The position numbers and the translations under genes were made by a program. A stretch of DNA of 64,000 nucleotides, taken from positions 5,704,001 through 5,768,000 of the forward strand of contig NZ_CP129613.1 in NCBI RefSeq assembly GCF_030486405.1, written 5' to 3'. A model generated the notes under the pieces. It did no database searches. It was not told the origin of the DNA and saw nothing but the letters and a program-made list of their open reading frames with translations. Positions within the stretch are counted from its first letter, which is position 1. Every line of letters begins with the position of its first letter. This document shows, in pieces, positions 26,919 through 36,833 of this stretch. This DNA is from Mycolicibacterium sp. HK-90 (GTDB taxonomy: Bacteria; Actinomycetota; Actinomycetes; Mycobacteriales; Mycobacteriaceae).

Positions 26919-28312
26919 ACACCCCGACCTCGGACGGCTTCGACGTCGTGGTCATCGGAGCCGGCATCGTCGGCTCCGCCATCGCACGCGAGCTGTCCGG
27001 GTACCACCTGTCGGTGGCCCTGCTCGAGGCCCGCGACGATGTCGGCGACGGCACCAGCAAGGCCAACACCGCGATCCTGCACACCGGATTCGACGCCAAA
27101 CCCGGCACGCTGGAATCCAGCATGGTCAGCCGCGGCTACCACCTGCTGTCCGACTACGCGGCCCGCACCGGGATCCCGGTCGAGCACACCGGGGCGATCC
27201 TGGTGGCCTGGGACGACGAACAACTCGATGCGCTACCGGGATTGAAGGACAAGGCCGAGGCCAACGGGTATCACCGGTGCGAGATCGTCGACTCCGCGGC
27301 CGTGTACACCGCGATCCCCGCGCTGGGTCCGGGTGCTCTCGGCGGGCTCACCGTTCCCGACGAGTCGATCATCTGCACCTGGACGGTCAACCTCGCGCTG
27401 GCCACCGACGCCGTCAACCGGGGCGCCACCCTGCTGACCGATCACCGGGTGGAGCGCGTCGAGACCGGTGCCGATGGGACCACCCTGCACACGTCCGCGG
27501 GTCCCGTGCGTACCCAGTGGGTGGTCAACGCCGCCGGGTTGGGCGCCGACGTCATCGACAACCTGTTCGGCTTCTCGCGATTCACCGTGACCCCACGCCG
27601 CGGCGAGCTCATCGTCTACGACAAGCTGGCCCGGCCGCTGGTCGACAAGATCGTTCTCCCGGTGCCGACGTCGCGAGGCAAGGGCGTTCTCGTCAGCCCC
27701 ACCATCTACGGCAACGTCATGCTCGGCCCCACCTCGGAGGACCTCACCGACCGCACCGCGACCGGCACCTCGGAAACCGGATTCGAGTTCCTGCTGGACA
27801 AGGGCCGCGCGCTGATGCCCCGGCTGCTGGACGAGGAGGTCACCGCCACCTATGCCGGCCTGCGGGCCGCGATCGATCACGGCGACTATCTGATCGAGGC
27901 CGATCCGGCACAGCACTACCTGCTGGTCGGCGGCATCCGGTCCACCGGTCTGACCGCGGGCATGGCCATCGCCGAATACGCTCGGGACCAACTGATCTCG
28001 GCCGGCCTTGAGCTCGCCCCGGCCGATGAGCTACCCGACCCGCCGCAGATGCCCAACCTCGGCGAGGCGTTCCCCCGTCCCTATCAGCAGGCCGAGAAGA
28101 TCGCGGCCGACCCCGCATACGGCCGGATCGTGTGTTTTTGCGAACGGGTCACCGAGGGTGAGCTGCGCGACGCCTGCCATTCCGTCATCCCACCCGCGGC
28201 CGTGGAAGGCCTGCGCCGGCGCACCCGCGTGATGAACGGCCGCTGCCAGGCCTTCTTCTGCGGCGCCGAGGTGCAGTCGGTCTTCGAGCGGGAATCTCAG
28301 GAGAGCAAGTAG
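26915..28312 (+). CDS. FAD oxidoreductase with C-terminal BFD-type [2Fe-2S] domain (GlpA-like)
   Basis: 465 residues from ATG 26915. The dinucleotide fold is VVVIGAGIVGSAIARELS, followed by a DAO-type FAD domain. The C-terminal BFD-like cluster has two pairs of Cys, CFC then GRCQAFFC. This domain pair matches GlpA-like glycerol-3-phosphate dehydrogenases that work with a second flavoprotein subunit, which is the next gene. A phosphorylated product of the FGGY kinase is the likely substrate. Overlaps both neighbours. Confidence 0.83.
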   Translation: MNTPTSDGFDVVVIGAGIVGSAIARELSGYHLSVALLEARDDVGDGTSKANTAILHTGFDAKPGTLESSMVSRGYHLLSDYAARTGIPVEHTGAILVAWDDEQLDALPGLKDKAEANGYHRCEIVDSAAVYTAIPALGPGALGGLTVPDESIICTWTVNLALATDAVNRGATLLTDHRVERVETGADGTTLHTSAGPVRTQWVVNAAGLGADVIDNLFGFSRFTVTPRRGELIVYDKLARPLVDKIVLPVPTSRGKGVLVSPTIYGNVMLGPTSEDLTDRTATGTSETGFEFLLDKGRALMPRLLDEEVTATYAGLRAAIDHGDYLIEADPAQHYLLVGGIRSTGLTAGMAIAEYARDQLISAGLELAPADELPDPPQMPNLGEAFPRPYQQAEKIAADPAYGRIVCFCERVTEGELRDACHSVIPPAAVEGLRRRTRVMNGRCQAFFCGAEVQSVFERESQESK

Positions 28313-29550
28313 TGAGCACCTACGACGTCGCGATCATCGGCGGCGGGCCCGCGGGCCTGACCGCTGCCGCCGAGCTGACCCGCGGCACCAGCCTGAATGT
28401 GGTGGTGTTGGAACGCGAATCCGAGGCCGGGGGCATTCCGCGCCACAGTGACCACCCGGGTTACGGCATCCGTGACATGTTGACCTTCATCAGCGGGCCG
28501 GAGTACGCACGTCGCCTGGTCCGCGAGGCCACGGCGGCCGGGGCCGAGATCCGCACGGCCACCATGGTCACCGACTGGGCGGGTGAGCGGTCCCTTGAGC
28601 TCACCTCGCCCGCCGGGCGCGAACGGCTCGACGCCCGCGCGGTCATCCTGGCCACCGGCGCCCGCGAACGCGCCCGCCCGGCCCGGATGATCCCCGGCGA
28701 CCGGCCCGGCGGCGTCTACACCACCGGGCAGCTGCAGAACACCGTGCACCTGCAGCACCGCAGCGTGGGCAAGCGGGCCGTCATCGTCGGCGCCGAACTC
28801 GTCAGCTACTCGGCGGTGCTCACCCTCAAGCACGCCGGCTGCGAAACCGCGCTGATGACAAGCGAATACCCGTCGCCCGAGTCGTACGCGGTCTTCAACA
28901 TCGCCGGCCGGACCCCGCTGATGGGCGTCGAAGTGGCGACCACGACGCGGGTGACCCGCATCATAGGCAAGGGCGTGGTCGTGGGCGTCGAGATCGCGAA
29001 CACCCGCACCGGGCAGCGCCGCATCGTGGCCTGCGACACCGTGGTCTTCACCGGTGACTGGATTCCCGATCACGAGTTGGCCCGTTCCGCCGGGCTCGAC
29101 ATGGACCCGCGCAGCCTCGGGCCCGTCGTCGACACCGCGCTGCGGACCAGCCGGGAAGGCGTGTTCGCGATCGGCAACCTGCTGCACCCGGTGGACACCG
29201 CCGACATCGCCGCGCTCGACGGCCGCCATGTGGCCGCCCAGGTGCGTCGCTATCTCGACGGCACCCGCACCCCGGAGCAGGCGGTCCGCGTCGAAGCCGC
29301 GGATCCGCTGCGCTGGGTCGCGCCCGGACTGCTCCGGCCCGGCGATCCGGCACCCGCACGCCACCGGCTGCTGCTGTGGACCGATGCCCTGGTGCGCATT
29401 CCGAAAGTGGTTGCGCGTCAGGATGGCAAGGTTATCGGCCGCAAGACCCTGCCGTGGCCGGCCTCGCCCGGTCGGGTGTTCCGGGTACCGTCGAGCATCC
29501 TCGACGCGGTCGATCGCCGCGGCGGGGCGGTCACGCTTTCGCTGGGGTGA
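28312..29550 (+). CDS. NAD(P)/FAD-dependent oxidoreductase (GlpB/partner-type)
   Basis: 412 residues from GTG 28312. The first Rossmann motif is VAIIGGGPAGLTAAAEL; a second nucleotide-binding region follows VGKRAVIVGAELVSYSA. The C-terminal GVFAIGNLLHP is a typical FAD end motif. It is the second subunit of the pair with the BFD-containing oxidoreductase. In Firmicutes such pairs usually carry a third small DUF1667 gene; none is visible here. It converges on the P450 gene, overlapping its 3' end by 20 bases. Confidence 0.8.
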   Translation: MSTYDVAIIGGGPAGLTAAAELTRGTSLNVVVLERESEAGGIPRHSDHPGYGIRDMLTFISGPEYARRLVREATAAGAEIRTATMVTDWAGERSLELTSPAGRERLDARAVILATGARERARPARMIPGDRPGGVYTTGQLQNTVHLQHRSVGKRAVIVGAELVSYSAVLTLKHAGCETALMTSEYPSPESYAVFNIAGRTPLMGVEVATTTRVTRIIGKGVVVGVEIANTRTGQRRIVACDTVVFTGDWIPDHELARSAGLDMDPRSLGPVVDTALRTSREGVFAIGNLLHPVDTADIAALDGRHVAAQVRRYLDGTRTPEQAVRVEAADPLRWVAPGLLRPGDPAPARHRLLLWTDALVRIPKVVARQDGKVIGRKTLPWPASPGRVFRVPSSILDAVDRRGGAVTLSLG

Positions 29551-30814
29551 ACGTGATGTTCAGTTCGGTCAGGCCACGCAACAGGAACGTCGGCTCGTAG
29601 GTGTAGTTCCGCTGCCCGGCCGGGCCATGCGCGGATTCGTCGATCCCGATGTCGCGCATACGATCCAGCAGACGTCGCACCGTGATCTGACCTTCCACCC
29701 GGGCCAGCGGCGCGCCCGCGCAGGTGTGGATGCCGCGACCGAAGGCGATGTGTTCGCGGACGTTCTTGCGATCCGGACGGAACTCCTGGGGATCCTCGAA
29801 CTTGCGGGGATCGCGGTTGGCCGCACCGAGGCACAGCATCACGATGGTGCCGGCCTTCAGGGACACACCACCCAGCGTGGTGGTCTTGCGGACCAGCCGG
29901 AAGTCGACCTTCGTCGGGGCATGCATCCGCAGCGCTTCCTCGATGAAAGTCGGGATCCCATCCGGGTTCTCGCGCAGCAGCTGCTGATATTCGGGCCGGT
30001 CGCCGAGAGTTTGCACCGCGGCGCTGAGCAGCTTGGTCACGGTCTCCTGCCCGGCGGCGAACAGGAACGTCGCCGGCTTGACGACCTCCAGGAGCTCCGG
30101 AGTCGACCCGTCGGGGTAGGTGGCGGTGGCCATGCCGGACAGCACATCTCCGCGGGGCTCGCGCCTGCGCTCGGCGAGGTATCCGGCGAACTTGTCGTCG
30201 AGGTACTGCAGGGGATCGAGCCCGACCGGCTCACCGTCGAGCGCACCGACCCGGTTTCCCTCGGGCCGTTCCGCGCCGAGCGCGGCCAGGAATTCGGGCC
30301 GGTCCGCTTCGGGAACCCCGAGCAGGTCGATGATCGCCGAGGTGGCAAAGGGTTTGGCGTACTCGGAGAGGAATTCACACCTACCGTTGTCGATGAACTG
30401 GTCGATCTGGTGATCGACCAGCTGCCACATGTAGTCCTCGTTCTCCTTGAGCCGCCGCGGCGTGAGCAGCTTGCTCAACAGTGAGCGCGCCCGCTCGTGC
30501 TGAGGCGGGTCCATCACCACCATGTGCTCGTGGATCGGGAACAGGTGCCGGTGCGCCTCGATCTGCTCGCTGATGTCGTCCCCCTCCGGCTCGAAGGGCA
30601 GCGGCGGGAACAGGCCGCCGATCGCGTTGACCGCCGAGAACGACGCATGGTCTTTGAAGGCCGCCATCACTTCCTGGTAGCCGGTCACCGCCACCACGCC
30701 GTGGTGCGGTTCGGCGAACACCGGCCCATTGCTGCGCAGGTACTCGTAGTAGTCGTAGGGATCCTGGGCGACGGCGGGGTCGGCGAAGTAGTCGACGGAG
30801 GCGAGATCGGTCAT
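29531..30814 (-). CDS. Cytochrome P450
   Basis: 427 residues. The haem-ligand loop is FGRGIHTCAGAP with Cys365. The I-helix motif is AAGQETV (Glu in place of the more usual Asp), and the ExxR motif is EEALRMH. A [3Fe-4S] ferredoxin gene starts three bases before this ATG, so the two are almost certainly co-transcribed and partners. Substrate unknown. Expression is probably governed by the palindrome at 31073-31090 and the divergent TetR. Confidence 0.9.
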   Translation of the reverse strand: MTDLASVDYFADPAVAQDPYDYYEYLRSNGPVFAEPHHGVVAVTGYQEVMAAFKDHASFSAVNAIGGLFPPLPFEPEGDDISEQIEAHRHLFPIHEHMVVMDPPQHERARSLLSKLLTPRRLKENEDYMWQLVDHQIDQFIDNGRCEFLSEYAKPFATSAIIDLLGVPEADRPEFLAALGAERPEGNRVGALDGEPVGLDPLQYLDDKFAGYLAERRREPRGDVLSGMATATYPDGSTPELLEVVKPATFLFAAGQETVTKLLSAAVQTLGDRPEYQQLLRENPDGIPTFIEEALRMHAPTKVDFRLVRKTTTLGGVSLKAGTIVMLCLGAANRDPRKFEDPQEFRPDRKNVREHIAFGRGIHTCAGAPLARVEGQITVRRLLDRMRDIGIDESAHGPAGQRNYTYEPTFLLRGLTELNITFTPAKA

Positions 30815-30817
30815 GGC

Positions 30818-31054
30818 TCACTGGCCTTTCGTGCTGGTGTCGAGCAGGCTGATCGCCTGGCGCGGGCAGGCGTCGACGGCAGATTTGACGGTGTCCCAGG
30901 TACGTTGATCCCACCGGCCGTCCGGCGGGGTGGCGCCGGCCACCTCGTCGTCGGACAGGTCGAACACGTCAGGGGCAAGTTGGATGCACAGCGCATGGCC
31001 CTCGCACAGGCCGGCATCCACCTGGACCCGGGTTGCGCTCATGTCTTCAGGCAT
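30818..31054 (-). CDS. [3Fe-4S] ferredoxin
   Basis: A 78-residue small ferredoxin. The cluster ligands are CEGHALC and, near the C-terminus, CPRQAI; the His in the second ligand position is typical of mycobacterial P450 partners. GAGGAA lies about 6 bases before the first ATG (31054), favouring it over the second at MSATRV. It feeds electrons to the adjacent P450. The reductase is not encoded in the window. Confidence 0.87.
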   Translation of the reverse strand: MPEDMSATRVQVDAGLCEGHALCIQLAPDVFDLSDDEVAGATPPDGRWDQRTWDTVKSAVDACPRQAISLLDTSTKGQ

Positions 31055-31072
31055 CTTTTCCTCAGTTCCAAA

Positions 31073-31090
31073 TTTGATCAGTCGATCAAA
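31073..31090. promoter_or_regulatory. TetR-type operator, P450-ferredoxin side
   Basis: TTTGATCAGTCGATCAAA has perfect 7-base arms around AGTC. It lies 19 bases before the ferredoxin start. An almost identical palindrome stands before the SDR gene at 32639. The divergent TetR gene at 31195 is the natural candidate regulator. Confidence 0.75.
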
Positions 31091-31194
31091 CCGTTAGGAT
31101 GGCTCATGCTTACCACCCCCGACCGTCGGCGGTCAAGGATGTCGCCCGGCCCGAAACTTCTGTTGCCGGGCAATGATTTTCGGAGGCAGCGCTG

Positions 31195-31788
31195 ATGGCG
31201 GCGGCACGTGCAGCCAAGGAGAAGGACGCGGGCACCCGCAAGCGCCTGATCGAGGCGACCGCCCAGGTCATCCGGGACGAGGGTTACGCCGCGGCCACCA
31301 CCCGCCGCATCGCGGCCGTCGCCGGGGTGCGCTCGGCGCTGGTCTATTACTACTTCGACACCCTCGACGACCTGTACATCGCGGTCTTGCGCAGCGGCGC
31401 CGACGTGGCGCTGGCCCGGTTACGGGAGGCCATCACCACCGACGATCCACTCCGGGCCCTGTGGCTGATCAACTCCGATTCGAGGGTGACCGGGCTCAAC
31501 ACGGAGTTCATGGCGCTGGCCAATCACCGCAAGGCAATCGGCGCCGAACTCAAGACCTACTCCGAACGGGTCCGCGACATCGAGGCGACCGCCATGGCCG
31601 GGGTGCTGCGCGCCCACGGTGTGGACATGGAGGAGTTCCCGCCGGTGGTGATGTCGATGCTGCTCACCCAGTCCGCCCGCAGCCTCTGCAACGAAGAGGC
31701 GGTCGGCGTGACCGAGGGCCACGCCGAGTTCCGCGCCTTCGTCGAGCGGTTCCTGCGCCGGTTCGGCACCGGCCAGGCCGCTACTTGA
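31195..31788 (+). CDS. TetR-family regulator
   Basis: 197 residues from ATG 31195, with GGAGG about 10 bases upstream. The N-terminal HTH is AATTRRIAAVAGVRSALVYYYFDTLDDLY, and the rest is a helical effector domain. It is divergent from the P450-ferredoxin pair and converges on an SDR gene by 8 bases. Both of those units carry the same 18-bp palindrome, so it probably controls the P450, ferredoxin and SDR together. Inducer unknown. Confidence 0.85.
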   Translation: MAAARAAKEKDAGTRKRLIEATAQVIRDEGYAAATTRRIAAVAGVRSALVYYYFDTLDDLYIAVLRSGADVALARLREAITTDDPLRALWLINSDSRVTGLNTEFMALANHRKAIGAELKTYSERVRDIEATAMAGVLRAHGVDMEEFPPVVMSMLLTQSARSLCNEEAVGVTEGHAEFRAFVERFLRRFGTGQAAT

Positions 31789-32620
31789 GCATGCTGCCGG
31801 CGTCCACGGTGACCGGCAGGCCGGTGATGTAGCGCGCCTCGTCAGAGGCCAGGAACAACACCGCGTTGCTGATGTCGACGGGCTCCACCCAGCCGACCGG
31901 GAGCACATGCATGAGCTGCGCGACCACGGCCATGTCGTCGGGACCCGGGTTCTCCAGGTCGGGACGGAACAGCTTCATCGTGCCCTCGTTCATGAACATC
32001 GGGGTGTTCACGTTGGTCGGACACACCGAGTTCACCCGGATCGAGTGCTGGCCCAACTCGACCGCGAAGCTGCGCATCAACCCGATCACACCGTGCTTGG
32101 CCGCGATGTAATGGCCGGTATGCGGGTAGGCCTTGAGGCCGCCGACCGAGCTGGTGAGGACGATCGAACCGCCTTGCCCGCCGGAGAGAATATGCGGGAC
32201 AGCAGATTTCACGGTCTTCCAGACCCCCGACAGGTTGACGCCGATCATGTCGTCCCAGTCGGATTGCTTGGTCTCGTGCAGGACGTCGCCGCCGTTGCCG
32301 ATGCCGGCGTTGGCCACCACGATGTCGAGACGGCCGAGTTGCTCGACACCGCTGTCGACCGCAGCCTTGAGCGCGTCGAAGTCGCGCACATCGACTTCGG
32401 CCGTGACGATCCGGCGATTGATCCCCTTGACCAGATCTGCCGTCTCGGCGAGATCGTCGGGGGTCGATGCCGGGATCGCACTGGTATCGGTGACCGGGCC
32501 GCAGACGTCGACGGCAATGATGTCGGCACCCTCTTGCGCCAATCGCAGCGCATGGCTGCGCCCCTGCCCGCGTGCCGCCCCGGTAACGAGGGCAACCTTG
32601 CCCTCGACTCTGCCTGCCAT
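31781..32620 (-). CDS. Mycofactocin-type SDR oxidoreductase (third copy)
   Basis: 279 residues from ATG 32620 (MAGRVEG). GGAAGG lies 6 bases upstream of this ATG and would abut the alternative ATG 32626, so 32620 is preferred. It has TGAARGQGRSHALRLAQEGAD, the family insert, and catalytic YIAAK. It is the same subfamily as the two SDRs at 19258-20888. Its promoter carries the shared TTTGATC palindrome, linking it to the P450-ferredoxin pair. It may oxidise an alcohol made by the P450. Confidence 0.85.
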   Translation of the reverse strand: MAGRVEGKVALVTGAARGQGRSHALRLAQEGADIIAVDVCGPVTDTSAIPASTPDDLAETADLVKGINRRIVTAEVDVRDFDALKAAVDSGVEQLGRLDIVVANAGIGNGGDVLHETKQSDWDDMIGVNLSGVWKTVKSAVPHILSGGQGGSIVLTSSVGGLKAYPHTGHYIAAKHGVIGLMRSFAVELGQHSIRVNSVCPTNVNTPMFMNEGTMKLFRPDLENPGPDDMAVVAQLMHVLPVGWVEPVDISNAVLFLASDEARYITGLPVTVDAGSMLK

Positions 32621-32638
32621 GGACATCCTTCCATCATG

Positions 32639-32656
32639 TTTGATCGGTCGATCAAA
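32639..32656. promoter_or_regulatory. TetR-type operator, SDR side
   Basis: TTTGATCGGTCGATCAAA differs from the palindrome at 31073-31090 by one base in the spacer. It lies just upstream of the third SDR start. Two copies flanking one TetR gene indicate a single local regulon. Confidence 0.75.
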
Positions 32657-32716
32657 CAGTGACAGCTGGCAGAGGTGTTGTCAATGTCGTCATTGATCGA
32701 TCGGCCAATTGGGCAA

Positions 32717-32751
32717 GCAAAAAAGCGGGCCTCCGAGAGGAGGCCCGCTTT
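32717..32751 (-). terminator. Rho-independent terminator of gjpA
   Basis: AAAGCGGGCCTCC (32722-32734) and GGAGGCCCGCTTT (32739-32751) pair with a GAGA loop. Read on the minus strand the hairpin is followed by a T run, giving a classical intrinsic terminator directly after the gjpA stop at 32764. Confidence 0.85.
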
Positions 32752-32763
32752 CCCGATGCTTAC

Positions 32764-34263
32764 TTACGAGGACGAGGAGTCCGAGTCGCCCTTGGACTCG
32801 CCGGACTTGGCGTCCTTGGACTCGCCGGCCTTGGTCTCCTTGGCCTTGGTCTCGCTGGCCTTGGTCTCGCTGGCCTTGGCTTCCTTGGCCTCCTTGGCCT
32901 TGGCCTGCCGGGCTTCCTTGGCCTCGTTCACCTTGGCCTTGATCCGGTCCTTGATGTTGGCCTTGCTCGCAGGCTTGGTGGTGGTGGCAGATCCGGTGGC
33001 CGCCTCATCCGTTGCTTCCGCGACGGCATCGGCAACCGGTGCCTCGACCTTCACAGCCTCGACAGCCGGGGTCACGGCCTTCACAGCCTCGACTGCCGGG
33101 GTCTCGACCTTCGGCGTCTCGGCAGCCGGTGCCTCGACCTTGGCGGCCTCGAGAGCCGGGGCCTCTTCCTTGACGGACTCGACGACCGACTCGGGCTGCG
33201 CCGCCGTGGGCGCGATCGCGGACACCAGCTGAGCCGTGATGCTCGCGGGCACCGACGTCGGGGCATCCGCCGGGGCGGGGGTTTCCGGGGTGTTGTCGAT
33301 GGCATCGGCGAGCGACTTGGGAATGTTCACCAGCAGGTTCTGCAGCAGACCCGCGACAATCCTGGCGCCACCCTGCTCGCCGGGCTCGGCCCAGGTGAGC
33401 AGCGCCGGCCACTCGGTGTAGCCGCCGGTGCCTGTCTCAGGGTCGGGATCGGAGTACTTGAACCCGTTGAGTGCCGCGTTGACGAGGATGCCCGGCGTGT
33501 TGACCACGGCATTGAAGGCTCCCTGCGCATCTCCCGCAGCCACGCTCGTACCGATCGCTTCGGCAATGCGGGCGAGCTCGAACGCCGGGCCGCTGACGGT
33601 CGCGAAGGCGCCCTGGAAGACGGCGCTGACGAGGACGCTGGAGGTGAAGGTCGCGGCGATCACGTTCGTGAAGTTCTGCGCGATCTGCTCCGGGATACCG
33701 GTCAGGTATTCGGTGCCGCCACGCGGGATGCCCGAGAGGATGAACCCGGGGGCGATCAGCGAACCGAAGGCGCCCTGGAACGCGTACAGCATGGAGTGGT
33801 TGAACCACCGGTACGCCTCGCCGATGTCGCCGGCCTCGAGTGCGGCCTGCGCCTGCGCCAACCGGGCCTGGCCGTTGGGGCCGTTGTACCAGTTCTGCAG
33901 GTTGGTGGGGATGGCCTGGAACGCCGCGCCGAACTTCTCCGCGTAACCCGTCTGGTTCTCCACGATCTGGCTCAGGAACGGTGCCGGATTGGCCGCGAGC
34001 GCGGCGCCCAGCGACTGGAGGTTTCCGAGCGTGTTGCTGACCAGCGTCCCGTAGACATCGACCGGCGAGGCGGTGGCGTCCATGGTCGCCGCCGTCAGGT
34101 CGTAGGCAAAGTTCTGCGCCTGCTGCATGACCGTTGTGTTCTGAGCAACCGGGGTGACCGCGATGGCGCTGGCGCTGACCATGGCGACGCCGGCGAGAAG
34201 GAACCGATCCTTCCGGGTCACCGTGGCGGTATCGCCGAAGGACGAGGGGTCGGGATGGTGCAC
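32764..34263 (-). CDS. gjpA: GjpA-like outer-membrane porin-type protein
   Basis: 499 residues from GTG 34263, with AGGAG 6 bases upstream. An N-terminal hydrophobic segment after MHHPDPSSFGDTATVTRKDR is probably a signal peptide. The next 270 residues are of the mycobacterial GjpA-like type (named after a Gordonia porin). The last 200 are low complexity: Pro/Ala/Val/Glu, then Lys/Glu/Ala repeats (KEAK, ASETKA), ending DSDSSSS. Porin function is inferred from the name given to the family. Upstream lie two weak IdeR-like boxes. Confidence 0.65.
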   Translation of the reverse strand: MHHPDPSSFGDTATVTRKDRFLLAGVAMVSASAIAVTPVAQNTTVMQQAQNFAYDLTAATMDATASPVDVYGTLVSNTLGNLQSLGAALAANPAPFLSQIVENQTGYAEKFGAAFQAIPTNLQNWYNGPNGQARLAQAQAALEAGDIGEAYRWFNHSMLYAFQGAFGSLIAPGFILSGIPRGGTEYLTGIPEQIAQNFTNVIAATFTSSVLVSAVFQGAFATVSGPAFELARIAEAIGTSVAAGDAQGAFNAVVNTPGILVNAALNGFKYSDPDPETGTGGYTEWPALLTWAEPGEQGGARIVAGLLQNLLVNIPKSLADAIDNTPETPAPADAPTSVPASITAQLVSAIAPTAAQPESVVESVKEEAPALEAAKVEAPAAETPKVETPAVEAVKAVTPAVEAVKVEAPVADAVAEATDEAATGSATTTKPASKANIKDRIKAKVNEAKEARQAKAKEAKEAKASETKASETKAKETKAGESKDAKSGESKGDSDSSSS

Positions 34264-34307
34264 GAAATCTCCTGAAAGCTGATATTTGACTGAGGAACGA
34301 CCAAAAA

Positions 34308-34346
34308 TTAGCTTAGCTTTCCCTAAATATCAATAGGTATGCCTAT
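34308..34346. promoter_or_regulatory. Tandem IdeR-like boxes upstream of gjpA (tentative)
   Basis: The 19 bases at 34308-34326 match the IdeR consensus at 14 positions by my count. The dyad ATAGG/CCTAT (34333-34346) sits in a second window with about 13 matches. Both lie 45-85 bases upstream of the gjpA start. The matches are partial and A/T-rich promoter sequence can look similar. The rest of this gap (34264-34444) holds only the terminator below. Confidence 0.3.
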
Positions 34347-34395
34347 CCTGATTTTCAGCGGCGTAAATACGCGGGGCAAGGGCACCGCAAACATG

Positions 34396-34427
34396 AACTG
34401 GGCCCCTCCGGAAGGAGGGGCCCAGTT
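34396..34427 (-). terminator. Hairpin after hsaB, probable terminator
   Basis: 14-base arms AACTGGGCCCCTCC (34396-34409) and their exact complement (34414-34427) enclose GGAA. It lies just past the hsaB stop (34445) on the minus strand. A short T tract follows weakly, so it may be a strong stem with a poor U-tail. Confidence 0.7.
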
Positions 34428-34444
34428 TCGTCAACGACGGAAAG

Positions 34445-35047
34445 TCAGAGCCAGGTGTCCTGCGTCGTCGTGGTGAGGAAGGCTTCCAGATCGTCGCGCC
34501 ACTGCGCCGGGGTGTTCTTGTCCGGTTCGATCCCGGTGTACTCGCCGCGGTAGAACAGCAACGGCCGCGGCTTGCGCTGTGTTCGATGCTCCTCGCGCGA
34601 GCGCTCGTCGGCGGCACCTTCAGACAACGAGTGCACCGAACCGAACACCACGAAGTGGTCTCCGCCGTCGTGCACGGAATGCACGTTGCAGTCGATGTGA
34701 GCCAGGATCCCGTCGATCACCGGCGAACCGAGTTCCGATGGGGTCCAGTCGATCCCAGCGAACTTGTCCGGCGCCTTGGAACCGAACTGCGCCGAAACAT
34801 GCTGCTGCTTCTCGTGCAGCATGTTTACGCAGAACTTCCCGGTGGCCTCGATGGCCTGCCAGGCCCGCGACTGCTTTGTGGGGCAGAACAACACCAGCGG
34901 CGGGTCGAGCGAGAGCGCGGCGAACGACTGGCAGGCAAAGCCGATCGGCACGTCGTCGTGCAGAGTGGTGATCACTGTGACGCCAGTGCAGAACTGGCCG
35001 AGCACATTCCGGAATATACGCGGGTCGATCGGCTGAGCCGGTGTCAT
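34445..35047 (-). CDS. hsaB: Flavin reductase HsaB of 3-HSA hydroxylase
   Basis: A 200-residue flavin reductase domain protein. It starts MTPAQPIDPRIFRNVLGQFCTG and has FACQSFAALSLDPPLV, typical of this class. HsaB supplies reduced flavin to HsaA for hydroxylation of 3-HSA, a cholesterol catabolite. It follows hsaC after 13 bases, the order of Rv3567c. In M. tuberculosis nat follows; here no nat gene is present and a hairpin ends the unit. Confidence 0.92.
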   Translation of the reverse strand: MTPAQPIDPRIFRNVLGQFCTGVTVITTLHDDVPIGFACQSFAALSLDPPLVLFCPTKQSRAWQAIEATGKFCVNMLHEKQQHVSAQFGSKAPDKFAGIDWTPSELGSPVIDGILAHIDCNVHSVHDGGDHFVVFGSVHSLSEGAADERSREEHRTQRKPRPLLFYRGEYTGIEPDKNTPAQWRDDLEAFLTTTTQDTWL

Positions 35048-35060
35048 CGACGAGCCCGGA

Positions 35061-36833
<1,773 letters not shown>

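Noticed and set aside
32690..32706. A further GATCGATC-type sequence near the SDR promoter
   Set aside because: It shares only part of the 18-bp palindrome; no symmetric arms, so not called a third operator.
32659..34275. 538-codon plus-strand frame with Leu/Gly repeats
   Set aside because: It is antisense to gjpA; the repeats mirror its Lys/Glu/Ala-rich tail. gjpA has a ribosome site, a signal peptide and a terminator.
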